Source of the DNA: Brevibacterium sp. 'Marine'
Lineage (GTDB): Bacteria > Actinomycetota > Actinomycetes > Actinomycetales > Brevibacteriaceae
Reading direction: 5' to 3'
Assembly (NCBI RefSeq): GCF_012844365.1
Contig: NZ_CP051626.1
Location: forward strand, 3,534,001-3,598,000
DNA: 64,000 nucleotides
The first letter of the stretch is position 1; each line of letters begins with the position of its first letter. Of this stretch, positions 17,138-25,428 are shown one piece after another. Under the pieces are notes generated by a model that searched no databases, was not told the DNA's origin, and saw only the letters and a list, made by a program, of their open reading frames with translations. A program made the position numbers and the translations under genes.

Positions 17138-18127
17138 GATCCACCCGAGCACCACGGCCAGCAGCGCGGCGGCCGGGATCGTCAGCAGCCAGACGCCGAA
17201 CATCGGCAGGAAGTATCTCGCTCTGGCGTGGCCTCTGCGTCCGGCGTATTGGGTGCCGAGGATCGATGAGCCGAGCACGAAGGTCAACGACACCGGAACC
17301 CGCATGATCAGCGCTGCGGTGTACATGAGGATCGCGGCCGCGCCGTCGGAGATGGAGGATTTGAGTGGGTCGAGGCCGACCATGCGCACGGACAGCGTCT
17401 GGACCACTCGCCATCCGCTCAGTCCGGTGCCCAGAGCCAGTGCCGCGGCGATGAGGAGGCGCACCGGCCAGGAGATCTCGACGATGGACAGACCGTCGTG
17501 CGGAGTCGCCTCGACGGCGAGGATCCCGACCATGACCAGGGCCGCAACTTTCTGCGCGTCCTGGACTCCGTGGACGAGCGACAGCGACGCAGTGAGCACC
17601 GAATCGACCATGCGTGCGCCCCGGAACAGCGGTTTCGGTGGGGTCGAAGCCAGTGACTTCGACAGGATGAGCGTGAGCACCCATGCCAGGATGAACCCGA
17701 GGATGGGTGAGAGCACCAGCGGCCACACGACGTTGTTCATCGCATGCTCGGCGTTGACGGAGAAGCCGAAGACGATCCCCGCACCGAGCAGACCGCCGAT
17801 GAGACAGTGTGTCGACGACACCGGCAGCGCCAGATAGTAGGTGAACAGACTCCACGTCGTCGCCGCCACGAAGGCGATGATCAGACTGGTGAGGATGAGT
17901 TCGGCCGAACCCGAGAAGAGCACGATCTGATTGGCCACGACGATGGCGATTCCCTCACCGAGGAGGGCTCCGATGAAGTTGAAGACGACAGCCAGGCTGA
18001 GCGCCCACCCGGGACGCATCGCTCGGCCGACGACCGCATTGCCGACAGTCAGAGCGGCATCGTGGAATCCGTTCGAGCCGGCGAAGATCACCGCGGCGAT
18101 GACGACTGCCGCCAGGAGCAGCTCCAC
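17114..18127 (-). CDS. pit: Low-affinity inorganic phosphate transporter (PiT family)
   Basis: This 337-residue membrane protein has about ten helices and both halves of the PiT signature: GSNGFHDAALTVGNAVVGRAM at residues 18-38 and VHGVQDAQKVAALVM near 190. PiT proteins import phosphate as a metal complex, driven by H+ or Na+. The loop LPVSSTHCLIGGLLGAG is also typical. The gene follows the DUF47 gene by 3 nt, a classic Pit-PhoU-like pair. With pstSCAB nearby the organism has both high- and low-affinity uptake systems. Confidence 0.9.
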   Translation of the reverse strand: MELLLAAVVIAAVIFAGSNGFHDAALTVGNAVVGRAMRPGWALSLAVVFNFIGALLGEGIAIVVANQIVLFSGSAELILTSLIIAFVAATTWSLFTYYLALPVSSTHCLIGGLLGAGIVFGFSVNAEHAMNNVVWPLVLSPILGFILAWVLTLILSKSLASTPPKPLFRGARMVDSVLTASLSLVHGVQDAQKVAALVMVGILAVEATPHDGLSIVEISWPVRLLIAAALALGTGLSGWRVVQTLSVRMVGLDPLKSSISDGAAAILMYTAALIMRVPVSLTFVLGSSILGTQYAGRRGHARARYFLPMFGVWLLTIPAAALLAVVLGWIVKAAAGL

Positions 18128-18130
18128 GGA

Positions 18131-18751
18131 TTACGACTCCTTGATCGCGATGGCTGCTACGACTTTGCCGAGTTCGGTGAACCCGTGGGCGGCCCGAACG
18201 AAGGCCTGCCCGAGCTGGGAGACCGCCGCCATGTAGGTCAGTCCCCGTTTGGAGTTCGGCACCGCGTCCGACATCCGCCACTGCAGGCTCTCGACCTGGT
18301 AGGTCAGCCGGTTGATCGCGTCGACATAGTCCCACTGGTCGAGCTTGCCGGGCAGTCTGGTGATCATCCGCGAGGTGTGGTCCGTCTGGTTCGACAGCAC
18401 GGCCAGGGTCTCGGGGACGCCGGACGGCAACGGGTCGAAGGCTCCGGAAGCGAGAACGTATCCGACTCCGTGCAGCCGGTGGCAGATCTCGCGCATATGG
18501 TGGCTGAGCAGGTAGAGGTCATTGCGGTCGAACGGGGTGATGTAGTTCTCGCGCAGCGCACGCAGCATCGCGCCCATGTCCTCATCGGCTCTGTCCCCGA
18601 TCTCGCGGAGACGGTCGGCGACGTCGCGTCGTTCGCTGATTTCGATTCCGGAGAGTTCGGCGAGCACCAGGTTGCACTGCCGCATCTGAGAGACGAGATC
18701 GGACAACCGCTCATAGAACACCTTGTCCTGCGGTACCCGCTTGAGCCGCAT
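18131..18751 (-). CDS. DUF47/PhoU-like Pit accessory protein
   Basis: The 206-residue helical protein is of the DUF47 (TIGR00153-like) family, which has the PhoU fold and is normally encoded with PiT transporters. The ATG at 18751 is preceded by CAGGAGGAG; longer readings upstream lack this signal. Typical conserved stretches are FYERLSDLV, RLREIGDRADED with acidic metal-binding character, FDRNDLYLLSHHM and DYVDAINRLTYQV. It probably modulates Pit activity at the membrane. Confidence 0.85.
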   Translation of the reverse strand: MRLKRVPQDKVFYERLSDLVSQMRQCNLVLAELSGIEISERRDVADRLREIGDRADEDMGAMLRALRENYITPFDRNDLYLLSHHMREICHRLHGVGYVLASGAFDPLPSGVPETLAVLSNQTDHTSRMITRLPGKLDQWDYVDAINRLTYQVESLQWRMSDAVPNSKRGLTYMAAVSQLGQAFVRAAHGFTELGKVVAAIAIKES

Positions 18752-19091
18752 GCGCTCCTCCTGCCCGGGGCCCGGACAAGCCGGACGAATATGCATGATG
18801 CCTCAATGATATGTGCCGGACGCTGAACCGAGAGCGCCTCTCGGCGGAAGGCCGCTCGAAGCGGCTGAATTTGGAGCCCGGGGCTTCAGCGATCCAGCGT
18901 CCGGTGGCCCGAAGGCCACCCCCTACGATACTCGTTCGTGCTCATGAGTCCACCGCCGAGGCGGTTCTTCGTCCGTTGACAATCTCACAGTCGATGTCGT
19001 GGTCGGGTGGGAATATCCGGTCCCGACGGGGAACGCGCTCATTTCATTGGGCGGGGCCGCCTCGGGGAGGGAATTCCCGGCGGGCCGAGTA
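18752..19091. other. 340-bp intergenic region
   Basis: It holds the promoter region of the DUF47-pit pair at its left end and the 3' region of the next minus-strand gene. I see small inverted repeats (CCGAGAG-CGC-CTCTCGG at 18828-18844, and the hairpin at 18903-18920). Two copies of the CCGCCTCGG/CCGAGGCGG 9-mer are present (18956 and 19057). I see no convincing gene. Confidence 0.5.
18903..18920 (-). terminator. TTCG-loop hairpin
   Basis: On the minus strand GGTGGCC-TTCG-GGCCACC forms a 7-bp GC stem with a stable TTCG tetraloop. It lies about 170 nt beyond the stop of the minus-strand gene at 19092, upstream of the DUF47 promoter. There is no T-run. Confidence 0.45.
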
Positions 19092-19679
19092 TCAGTCGAG
19101 ACCGCCTCGGCGATGGGCGACGGCCGCGTCGGACAGGTCCTGGGACAGCTGGCGCAGGCGGGCTCCGGTGGCGTGGTCGTCGGTGCCCGCCGCGCAGATG
19201 CCGACGAAGGCGGCGGCGCGCAGCAGCGCGATGACGACGTCGCCGCGGAAGGCGCCGACGAGGATCTCGTCGATGGCGTGGGCCACTTCGTCGGGGCCGG
19301 CGGGCAGTTCGACGCCGGCGAGGATCTCGTCGTAGCCGATGCCCTCGGTGGTGCGGCGTTGGCCGTCGGAGAACATCTCGGAGAGTTCGCCGGGTGCGGA
19401 CTTGATCCATTGGCGCAGGGCGTAGAGGCGCCACAATGCGCCGGGTGCAGAGACGGCGGGAGCGGCGGACCACATCTCGGCGATGACCTCGAAGCCGATG
19501 TCATCGGCGAGTTCGACGAAGCGCCTGGTGGCAGCCTCGTCGCGGTTGCCTTCTGAATCGCCGAGCAGCAATGCTGCGGTCGCGTGCGAGGTCTCCGACC
19601 GGGCGACGGGATCGTCGACGGCACCGACGGAGTCGAGGTCGGCCAGGGGAACGGGACGGTGGAATGCGCGCTGTGACAT
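19092..19679 (-). CDS. Conserved actinobacterial protein of unknown function
   Basis: The protein has 195 residues, is soluble and largely alpha-helical in character. Its most distinctive segment is SAPGALWRLYALRQWIKSAPGELSEMF (around residues 76-102, split here), followed by an acidic-hydrophobic C-terminal half with DEILVGAFRGDVVIALLRAAAFV. I do not recognise a named domain. Codon usage and length suggest a true gene. It is divergent from the gene at 19855; TATTAAACT near 19786 could serve one of the two promoters. Confidence 0.55.
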   Translation of the reverse strand: MSQRAFHRPVPLADLDSVGAVDDPVARSETSHATAALLLGDSEGNRDEAATRRFVELADDIGFEVIAEMWSAAPAVSAPGALWRLYALRQWIKSAPGELSEMFSDGQRRTTEGIGYDEILAGVELPAGPDEVAHAIDEILVGAFRGDVVIALLRAAAFVGICAAGTDDHATGARLRQLSQDLSDAAVAHRRGGLD

Positions 19680-19854
19680 GGTCAGGGCAGTTTAGTCCCT
19701 GTCAGGGTGCGCGGACTAGGACGTGGAGCACATTCGGGCTTTCTCCGCACGGTCAGGTTCTGCTCGCGGGACTCACAACGGACGCTATTAAACTTGAGGA
19801 TGATTCGCGACTGCGACCCGCAGCCGTGAGTGACCGAAACGAGGAGGAACTCTC

Positions 19855-20793
19855 GTGGCAAAATCATCAGTGGCGAAGAAGGGCCTCGACAAGGCTGCGA
19901 AGTTGGCAGTCAACGACGACGGCACCCTCAATCCCCGCGCCCAGTCGATGTTGTCGCGTCTGCTGTCCGTGCAGCGCCCCGTCGCGTTGGCTTATGTGCG
20001 CAGTCTGCGCCGCCGGCACCCTGACGCGACCCCCGAAGAGCTCATCACGATCATTCGTCGGCATTACCTGGCCCTGACGACCTCGGGAGGTGCGGCAGTC
20101 GGTGCGACCGCGGCCGTTCCGGGATTGGGCACGACGGCTGCACTCGGTGTGGCCGGGGCGGAGACCGCCGGATTCCTCGAGGGCACGGCGCTGTTCGCGC
20201 AGGCGATCTCGGAGATCCATGGTCTGCCGGTGGCCGACGCCAAGCGGGCGAACGCCCTGGTCCTCGGCCTCATGTTGGGCAAGGACGGGAAGAACCTCGT
20301 CCAGAAGTTCAGCAAGCAGAACGGCGGCGTGGAGTCGATGTTCGGCAGCTGGGGCGCCACCGTGACCAAGCAGCTGCCTGCTCCGCTGGTCGATCTGCTC
20401 GTGCGTAAGCTGCGCAAGACCTTCATCCGCAAGTTCGCCGCCCGTGCTGGTGGGTCGTTCGTCGGTCGGCTGCTGCCCTTCGGCGTCGGGGCGGTCATCG
20501 GTGCCGTGGTGAATGCGCAGATGGCGCGGAAGGTCTCTGCGGAATCGAAGGAGGCCTTCGGTGCTGCGCCGACGATCTTCCCCATCGAGACCGATCCCGA
20601 ATATGTCGCGCCGAAGAAGGACCGGAAGCTGCTCGCGGGGCTGCGCAACGTCCGTGCCCTGGCCGGGAAGCTGAAGAAGGACAGAGCCATCGAGTCCGAG
20701 GTCATCGAACCCATTGCGCCCGAAGAGCTCGAATCGCCGGACGGTCTGCCTCGCACGTACACCACCGAGGATCGTCGCAGACTGGAGAAGTAG
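19855..20793 (+). CDS. Conserved protein with hydrophobic centre, possibly EcsC-like
   Basis: The protein has 312 residues from a GTG at 19855 preceded by GAGGAGG. The N- and C-termini are strongly basic or charged. The middle (about 80-120) is a glycine/alanine-rich hydrophobic stretch, SGGAAVGATAAVPGLGTTAALG, and a second such patch, GGSFVGRLLPFGVGAVIGAVV, lies near residues 200-222. The pattern resembles EcsC-family proteins, but the match is not decisive. There is no signal peptide. Function unknown. Confidence 0.6.
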   Translation: MAKSSVAKKGLDKAAKLAVNDDGTLNPRAQSMLSRLLSVQRPVALAYVRSLRRRHPDATPEELITIIRRHYLALTTSGGAAVGATAAVPGLGTTAALGVAGAETAGFLEGTALFAQAISEIHGLPVADAKRANALVLGLMLGKDGKNLVQKFSKQNGGVESMFGSWGATVTKQLPAPLVDLLVRKLRKTFIRKFAARAGGSFVGRLLPFGVGAVIGAVVNAQMARKVSAESKEAFGAAPTIFPIETDPEYVAPKKDRKLLAGLRNVRALAGKLKKDRAIESEVIEPIAPEELESPDGLPRTYTTEDRRRLEK

Positions 20794-20959
20794 GGCCAGC
20801 CCGGGGCCGATCAACCCGTTGCCGGTTCCGACTTTCGGTTGCCGGCCAAGGCCCGTCGAGAGCGGGCTGCGGGTTTGAGTAATTCGGGCGCGAACCTCTA
20901 CTATTAGTTCGTCTCCATCATGTGTCAGCAGGCCGGTGTCCTGCAGCGGTGATGGGGCG

Positions 20960-21032
20960 GGGCCTCTAGCTCAGTTGGTAGAGCAGCGGACTTTTAATCC
21001 GCGGGTCGTGGGTTCGATCCCCACGGGGCCCA
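20960..21032 (+). tRNA. tRNA-Lys (anticodon UUU)
   Basis: A full cloverleaf is visible. The acceptor strand GGGCCTC pairs with GGGGCCC (one G-U pair). The D arm is GCTC-AGTTGGTA-GAGC. The anticodon stem GCGGA/TCCGC encloses the loop CTTTTAA with TTT at its centre, and the T arm is GTGGG-TTCGATC-CCCAC. The discriminator is A, and the CCA end is not encoded. Length is 73 nt. An intrinsic terminator follows 26 nt later. No repeat of the 3' end was seen nearby, so I find no sign of an integrated element. Confidence 0.97.
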
Positions 21033-21058
21033 CCCAGCCTGACCAGGCACAATACGCC

Positions 21059-21097
21059 GCAGCCCCGAAGCTCATCGCTTCGGGGCTGCGCTGTTTT
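21059..21097 (+). terminator. Intrinsic terminator of tRNA-Lys
   Basis: GCAGCCCCGAAG (21059-21070) pairs with CTTCGGGGCTGC (21078-21089) around a 7-nt loop, followed shortly by TTTT at 21094-21097. Confidence 0.88.
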
Positions 21098-21313
21098 CAA
21101 GAGATTTCCAACGAGCACAGGATCAGAGACGGGACCCTCGGCGTCGACCGAGCCGGGTTCAATACAGCAGTTGTCGCAGAACTGACACATCATGTGCCCC
21201 ATCGAGCACCATCTGCGGGCTTGGACCCGCATAGAGTCGAGGTCGTCAGCTACTCACGGACGCCGCCGACACTGTTCGCGGTCGGCTCCGCCACTCGAAA
21301 GCAAGGAAGAACC

Positions 21314-21988
21314 ATGAACCGCATCCGACTCCGCCCGACCACACTGCTCACCCGTTCAGCCGCGGTCGCGGTCGCCTCGGTGCTCGCTCTCTCAGCCTGC
21401 GGAACGAACGAGCCGGACACCGCCGAAGAGGCAGGCTCCAGCGAGCAGGAACAGACCGAAGAGACCGATTCGGCTCCGCTCGAGCAGGAGACCGAAGAAG
21501 CCGAGGAGGCGGCAGCAACCGAGGACGCAACAACGTCCGGTGAGGGCACCGAGGTCAAGGTCGGAACCGAGTTCACCGACGACGAGACAGGCGACGTCAT
21601 CACCATCGTCTCGGCTGTGCGCAACAACCCCACCGAATACTATGAAGCGAGCGACAACCCCGATGGAGAGATGGTCTACCTCGAGGTGAAGGTCGTTCCC
21701 GGCAAGGAATACGGTGGAACGATCAGTGCCTCGGACTTCTACCTCGACGACGGCGGGGACGAGGTCAACTATGCGGCGAGCGCAGACGACGAGGTCGAAG
21801 AGGCCGGGTACGAGTACTTCGACTCGGCTCCGCGTCGCGAGGGAGAGCACACCGGATACGTGCCGATCTACATCAGCAAGACTGCCGATTCGCTCAAGGG
21901 CGCCTACGTTCGTCCCGAAGCGAAGGTCATCGGCGAGGACAAGAAGGTTCCTGAGTTCCGCTCCGAGTTCGACGTTCCCGCGTCCTGA
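21314..21988 (+). CDS. Secreted lipoprotein with acidic linker, DUF4352-like
   Basis: The 224-residue protein has a clear lipoprotein signal (MNRIRLRP, hydrophobic core, lipobox LSAC with C29). The mature part begins with an unstructured stretch of about 50 residues very rich in Glu, Thr and Ser. A beta-rich domain follows (about 80-224), with VKVGTEFTDDETGDVITIVSAV and MVYLEVKVVPGKEYGG. The domain resembles the DUF4352/Telo-like immunoglobulin fold found in many actinobacterial lipoproteins. Start is supported by AAGGAAG. The role is unknown. Confidence 0.75.
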   Translation: MNRIRLRPTTLLTRSAAVAVASVLALSACGTNEPDTAEEAGSSEQEQTEETDSAPLEQETEEAEEAAATEDATTSGEGTEVKVGTEFTDDETGDVITIVSAVRNNPTEYYEASDNPDGEMVYLEVKVVPGKEYGGTISASDFYLDDGGDEVNYAASADDEVEEAGYEYFDSAPRREGEHTGYVPIYISKTADSLKGAYVRPEAKVIGEDKKVPEFRSEFDVPAS

Positions 21989-22005
21989 TCCGACGAGCCG
22001 ATGGC

Positions 22006-22021
22006 CGAGCCCCGCGGCTCG
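22006..22021 (+). terminator. Short GC hairpin after the lipoprotein gene
   Basis: CGAGCC-CCGC-GGCTCG forms a 6-bp stem 17 nt after the stop codon. No T-tract follows, so termination is only presumed. Confidence 0.4.
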
Positions 22022-22053
22022 CAGTCGGGAAGAATTGCTGGTCTAATCGAATC

Positions 22054-22527
22054 ATGAGTGCAAACTACGGCTCCCACGTCCGTGCCAGGATGTACGACCA
22101 CGCGAATGGAACGCTGCGCAACGGCGTGCTCCTGCAGCCGGCGCCGACGGGCAGGCGCTGGTGGGCGAGGATCCTCGACGCCGTCTTCGTCCTCGTCTTC
22201 ACCGGGGTCGTCATCGGCATCGCTCTGGCACTCTCGGCAGTAGGTGTGATCTCGCTCGATGCCGCGACGGGTGTCTGCCTCGCCAGCTACCCGCTCATGG
22301 CTCTCGTCTTCGGTGCCCTCTACGGCTGCACCGTCTCCCCCGGCCAGGCGCTGTGCGGGGTCGTGTCGCTGCAGGCCGACTTCGGTCGACGCGTCGGCTT
22401 CTGGAGAGGCATGGGCCGCTACCTCGCTGTCGCGTTCTTCCCGATCACCGTTCTCGCCGTCCTGTGGACGTTTCTCGACGCACCAACCTTCGATTCCGTC
22501 CCGATCAAGGTCTTCCGGCGCGGCTGA
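22054..22527 (+). CDS. RDD-family membrane protein
   Basis: The 157-residue protein has three hydrophobic segments (about 42-66, 73-93 and 122-145). It has the RDD pattern: RRWWARILDAVFVLVF, with Arg and Asp in helix 1, and a later loop SPGQALCGVVSLQADFGRRVGFWRG. RDD proteins are small membrane proteins of mostly unknown role, some linked to ion transport. The gene stands alone, and no clear ribosome binding site precedes the ATG at 22054. Confidence 0.75.
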   Translation: MSANYGSHVRARMYDHANGTLRNGVLLQPAPTGRRWWARILDAVFVLVFTGVVIGIALALSAVGVISLDAATGVCLASYPLMALVFGALYGCTVSPGQALCGVVSLQADFGRRVGFWRGMGRYLAVAFFPITVLAVLWTFLDAPTFDSVPIKVFRRG

Positions 22528-22554
22528 CAGACTCGGTGGGCACAGCCGAAATCG

Positions 22555-22597
22555 CGCTGCCTCTCGCCGAATGCTCACAACATAGCGAGAGGCGGCG
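22555..22597. terminator. Convergent terminator between RDD and O-methyltransferase genes
   Basis: CGCTGCCTCTCGC (22555-22567) and GCGAGAGGCGGCG (22585-22597) form a 13-bp stem with one G-U pair. It fills the gap between two convergent stop codons. Confidence 0.7.
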
Positions 22598-22599
22598 CC

Positions 22600-23304
22600 T
22601 CACCGTCGCCGCGCGATGATGAGTCCGTCCCACCCCTTCTCGCCGACGGTCTGCAGCGCCGTGGCGTCCAGTTCGGGATTCGACGCGAGATCGTTGACGA
22701 CCTGTCGGACGCCCTGAACTCGCAGGTCGGTGCTGTCGGCGTCAGCGACAGCACCATTGCGGACGACGTTGTCGATAACGATCACCGCACCGGAACGAGT
22801 GAGTTCGAGAGCGGCGGCAAGATAGACGGAGTTGCTCGGTTTGTCCGCGTCGATGAATACGAGGTCGAACGGCTCGGTACCTTCGTCGATCAGCCGCGCG
22901 ACCGATTCCGCGGCTGGTCCTACGATCGTATCGATTCGGTCAGCGACTGCGGCGGTGCGGAAATTCGTCTCCGCGATGACTGCGTTGTCCGCTTCCAGTT
23001 CGAGTGTGACGACCCGGCCGTCCTCACCGACTGATCGGGCGAACCAGATGGTGGAGTAGCCCGCCAATGTACCGAACTCGAGCACTCTCCGTGCACCGAC
23101 CATCTGGGCGAGCAGGCCGAGGAACGCACCTTGATTGGCTGAGACCTCGGCATTCGGCATCGAGGTTTCAGCGCCGGAGGCCCTGGCGGTGATCAGGGCA
23201 TCGTCCTCACCGACCAATGTCGAGGTGAAGTACCTGTCGACCGCCTGCCATTCGTCGGCTGCCGGGTAGAGGTTGGCTGGCATGGAGGGTTCGCTTTCGC
23301 TCAT
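22600..23304 (-). CDS. Class I SAM-dependent O-methyltransferase
   Basis: The 234-residue protein is of the caffeoyl-CoA/catechol O-methyltransferase type (Methyltransf_3). The SAM-binding motif is VLEFGTLAGYSTIWFA (about 75-90). VVTLELEADN carries the acidic residue that contacts the ribose, and FDLVFIDADKPSN provides the metal-binding Asp region. IVIDNVVRNGAV completes the catechol-methyltransferase signature. It probably methylates a small phenolic substrate using Mg2+. Genes on either side are not obviously related. Confidence 0.85.
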   Translation of the reverse strand: MSESEPSMPANLYPAADEWQAVDRYFTSTLVGEDDALITARASGAETSMPNAEVSANQGAFLGLLAQMVGARRVLEFGTLAGYSTIWFARSVGEDGRVVTLELEADNAVIAETNFRTAAVADRIDTIVGPAAESVARLIDEGTEPFDLVFIDADKPSNSVYLAAALELTRSGAVIVIDNVVRNGAVADADSTDLRVQGVRQVVNDLASNPELDATALQTVGEKGWDGLIIARRR

Positions 23305-23364
23305 GCCTTCATTCTTGCCTATCGGTCGGCATTGAACCTGGCGAATACGGGCTCGGTCTGCGGC

Positions 23365-24204
23365 TCATTCCGAAGTCAGCTTCTGCGTCCCGACGACGCT
23401 GAGCAGCTCCAGCCGACTCGCCGTCTCGGTGCCTTCGAGCGGCAAGAACACGAGCAGCGAGATGTCATCGTCCGCGGTGAGCAGCACTTCGCACCGGAAT
23501 TCGAGCCGACCGAGTTCCCTGCTGGTGAAGACCTTGATGTCGGAACGCCGCACAGCGACTTCGTGCTGTGCCCACAGCTCTGCGAATTCATCGCTGATGG
23601 CGATGAGGTCGGCAACGAATTCTCTCACTCGTCGGTCTCCGGACCTGCGGGCGTACGTCGCCCGCAGGTCACTCACATGTGATGCCGAGATCCGTGACCA
23701 GTCCTCTTCCGGCATCGGCCGTGACCGGGGGTCCTCGAACCATCTCCAGATGAGGTTCCGTCCTCTTCCGGGCTCCTCCGACAGGTCAGCCAACAGAATT
23801 CGCCCCAGCGGATTCTGCCAGACGACCTCGCCGAGGTCGGTGACGATGACGGCCGGCACATCGACGAGCCGGTTGGCCACGGCGATGAGTCCGGGTCGGA
23901 TGTGCCCGTCCGAACTGTGCGGCGGCACAGGATGCCCCGCGAGATGGAGCAGATGATCCCGCTGATCCCGGTCGCACTGCAGAGCCCGGGCGACAGCGTT
24001 GACGACACCGGCGGACGGTGTCGCTCCCCTGCCCTGTTCCAGACGGGCGTAGTAGTCGACGGAGACGCCCGCGAGCATCGCCACTTCCTCACGCCTGAGC
24101 CCAGGCGTGCGCCGGCGGACCGTGCTACCCACACCGATCTCCTCGGGTCGCAGCTGCTCACGGCGTCGGCGGAGGAAATCGGCGAGGTCGGAACGATCGG
24201 TCAT
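23365..24204 (-). CDS. XRE regulator with MmyB-like ligand-binding domain
   Basis: The 279-residue protein starts at the ATG at 24204. The N-terminal helix-turn-helix (about 1-85) shows LADFLRRRREQLRP, TPGLRREEVAMLAGVSVDYYARLEQGR, the hallmark of the MmyB-like XRE regulators of actinobacteria. The C-terminal part (about 110-275) is the PAS-like MmyB domain, which binds small hydrophobic ligands. It diverges from the aldo/keto reductase gene at 24306, separated by 101 bp. In this family such regulators usually control the adjacent oxidoreductase. Confidence 0.88.
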   Translation of the reverse strand: MTDRSDLADFLRRRREQLRPEEIGVGSTVRRRTPGLRREEVAMLAGVSVDYYARLEQGRGATPSAGVVNAVARALQCDRDQRDHLLHLAGHPVPPHSSDGHIRPGLIAVANRLVDVPAVIVTDLGEVVWQNPLGRILLADLSEEPGRGRNLIWRWFEDPRSRPMPEEDWSRISASHVSDLRATYARRSGDRRVREFVADLIAISDEFAELWAQHEVAVRRSDIKVFTSRELGRLEFRCEVLLTADDDISLLVFLPLEGTETASRLELLSVVGTQKLTSE

Positions 24205-24305
24205 CCGCCCATTGTCCGCCCGCGGACGCTGAGTTTCCAGGCACAGGTTGTCCCTGGTTCGATCGGCCCTTCCCGATGGCGAGCGTTGCGACCAGACTCT
24301 CATTC

Positions 24306-25307
24306 ATGACCACACACAGCGAAGCACAGACCATCGACCACCGCCGCCTCGGAGCGTCCGGACCCCTTGTCACGTCACCGGGGCTCGGAGCCATGAGCAT
24401 GTCCGGCGCCTATGGGCCGACGACCGATGACGAAGGAGTCTCCGCGATCTTCACTTACCTCGATGCCGGGGGAACCCTCATCGACACCGGGGACTTCTAC
24501 GGAGCCGGACACAACGAGATGCTCATCGGCAGGGCTCTGCGGACTCGCAGCCGCGAGGATGTCGTCCTGTCGGTGAAGTTCGGTGCCGTGCTCTCCCCGG
24601 ACGGCGCGTTCATCGGATTCGACGGACGCCCCGACGCAGTCCGCAACTCCCTGGCCTATTCCCTGCGCCGTCTCGGGACAGATCATGTCGACGTCTACCG
24701 GCCCGCCCGGCTGGACCCGGATGTCCCGATCGAGGAAACTGTGGGCGCGATCGCCGAACTCGTCGAGGCGGGGTACGTCCGATCGATCGGATTGAGCGAG
24801 GTCGGGGCGGAGACGATCCGCAGGGCGGCAGCCGTCGCGCCGATCAGCGACCTGCAGATCGAGTACTCCCTGCTCACCCGCTCCATCGAGTCCAATGGGA
24901 TCCTTGCCGCCTGCCGCGACCTCGGCATCGGCATCACTGCCTACGGGGCGCTGGCGAAGGGGCTGTTCGCCGGCAAGACCGGCGGGAATCGGGCGATGTT
25001 CCCCCGCTTCCAAGGGGAGAACCTCGCCCACAACGAAACGATCGTCACGGCATTGGGTGAGGTCGCCTCGGCGAAGGGAATCACACTGCCCCAGCTGGCG
25101 ATCGCCTGGGTCGCGGCCCAAGGCGAGGACATCGTCCCCGTCGTCGGTTCGCGGACCGTCCAGCAGGTGCGTGCGACTTTGACCAGCACCGAGGTGGTGC
25201 TGAGCCCGAATGATCTCGCCGAGATCGACGAGGTGCTCTCCGGCACCGAGGTGCGCGGCGATCGCTACCCGAGTGCACTCATGGCGCAGCTGGACAGCGA
25301 ACGCTGA
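24306..25307 (+). CDS. Aldo/keto reductase lacking the usual catalytic His
   Basis: The 333-residue AKR has D60, Y65 and K91 of the catalytic tetrad in LIDTGDFYGAGHNE and VLSVKFG. At the place where most AKRs have Q-x-H-R-x-D-P, this one reads YRPARLDP, so the catalytic His is Ala134. I recall related sequences with the same YRPARLDP pattern, so this is probably a subfamily trait and not damage. The NADPH-binding end PVVGSRTVQQVRATL is intact. It may have altered substrate or redox behaviour. It is divergent from its likely regulator. Confidence 0.85.
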   Translation: MTTHSEAQTIDHRRLGASGPLVTSPGLGAMSMSGAYGPTTDDEGVSAIFTYLDAGGTLIDTGDFYGAGHNEMLIGRALRTRSREDVVLSVKFGAVLSPDGAFIGFDGRPDAVRNSLAYSLRRLGTDHVDVYRPARLDPDVPIEETVGAIAELVEAGYVRSIGLSEVGAETIRRAAAVAPISDLQIEYSLLTRSIESNGILAACRDLGIGITAYGALAKGLFAGKTGGNRAMFPRFQGENLAHNETIVTALGEVASAKGITLPQLAIAWVAAQGEDIVPVVGSRTVQQVRATLTSTEVVLSPNDLAEIDEVLSGTEVRGDRYPSALMAQLDSER

Positions 25308-25322
25308 TCGGCTCAGGTGTCG

Positions 25323-25356
25323 TCACTCGATCGAGCGACCGCCGAAGATCTGCGGG
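25323..25356 (-). pseudogene. Possible remnant of a second pspC 3' end
   Basis: The minus strand reads ...DPQIFGGRSIE followed by a stop, almost the same as the C-terminus QQIFGGRSLQ of the PspC protein encoded at 26486. A 21-nt block (25333-25353) is identical to 26496-26516 and in the same frame. No start or PspC body precedes it. It may be a leftover of a duplication. Confidence 0.35.
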
Positions 25357-25428
25357 TCCGATGATTCTGCCGTCGTGTTCAGAAGAACTCGGCTAGCAGT
25401 TTCACAAGCCTGCTGATGTAATTGGCGG

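Noticed and set aside
18131-18751. phoU of the pst operon
   Set aside because: It has the related fold but is a DUF47 protein encoded 3 nt before pit on the other strand, the usual Pit partner arrangement.
20960-21032. tRNA-Lys as an integration site for a mobile element
   Set aside because: No integrase gene and no repeated tRNA 3' end was found on either side.
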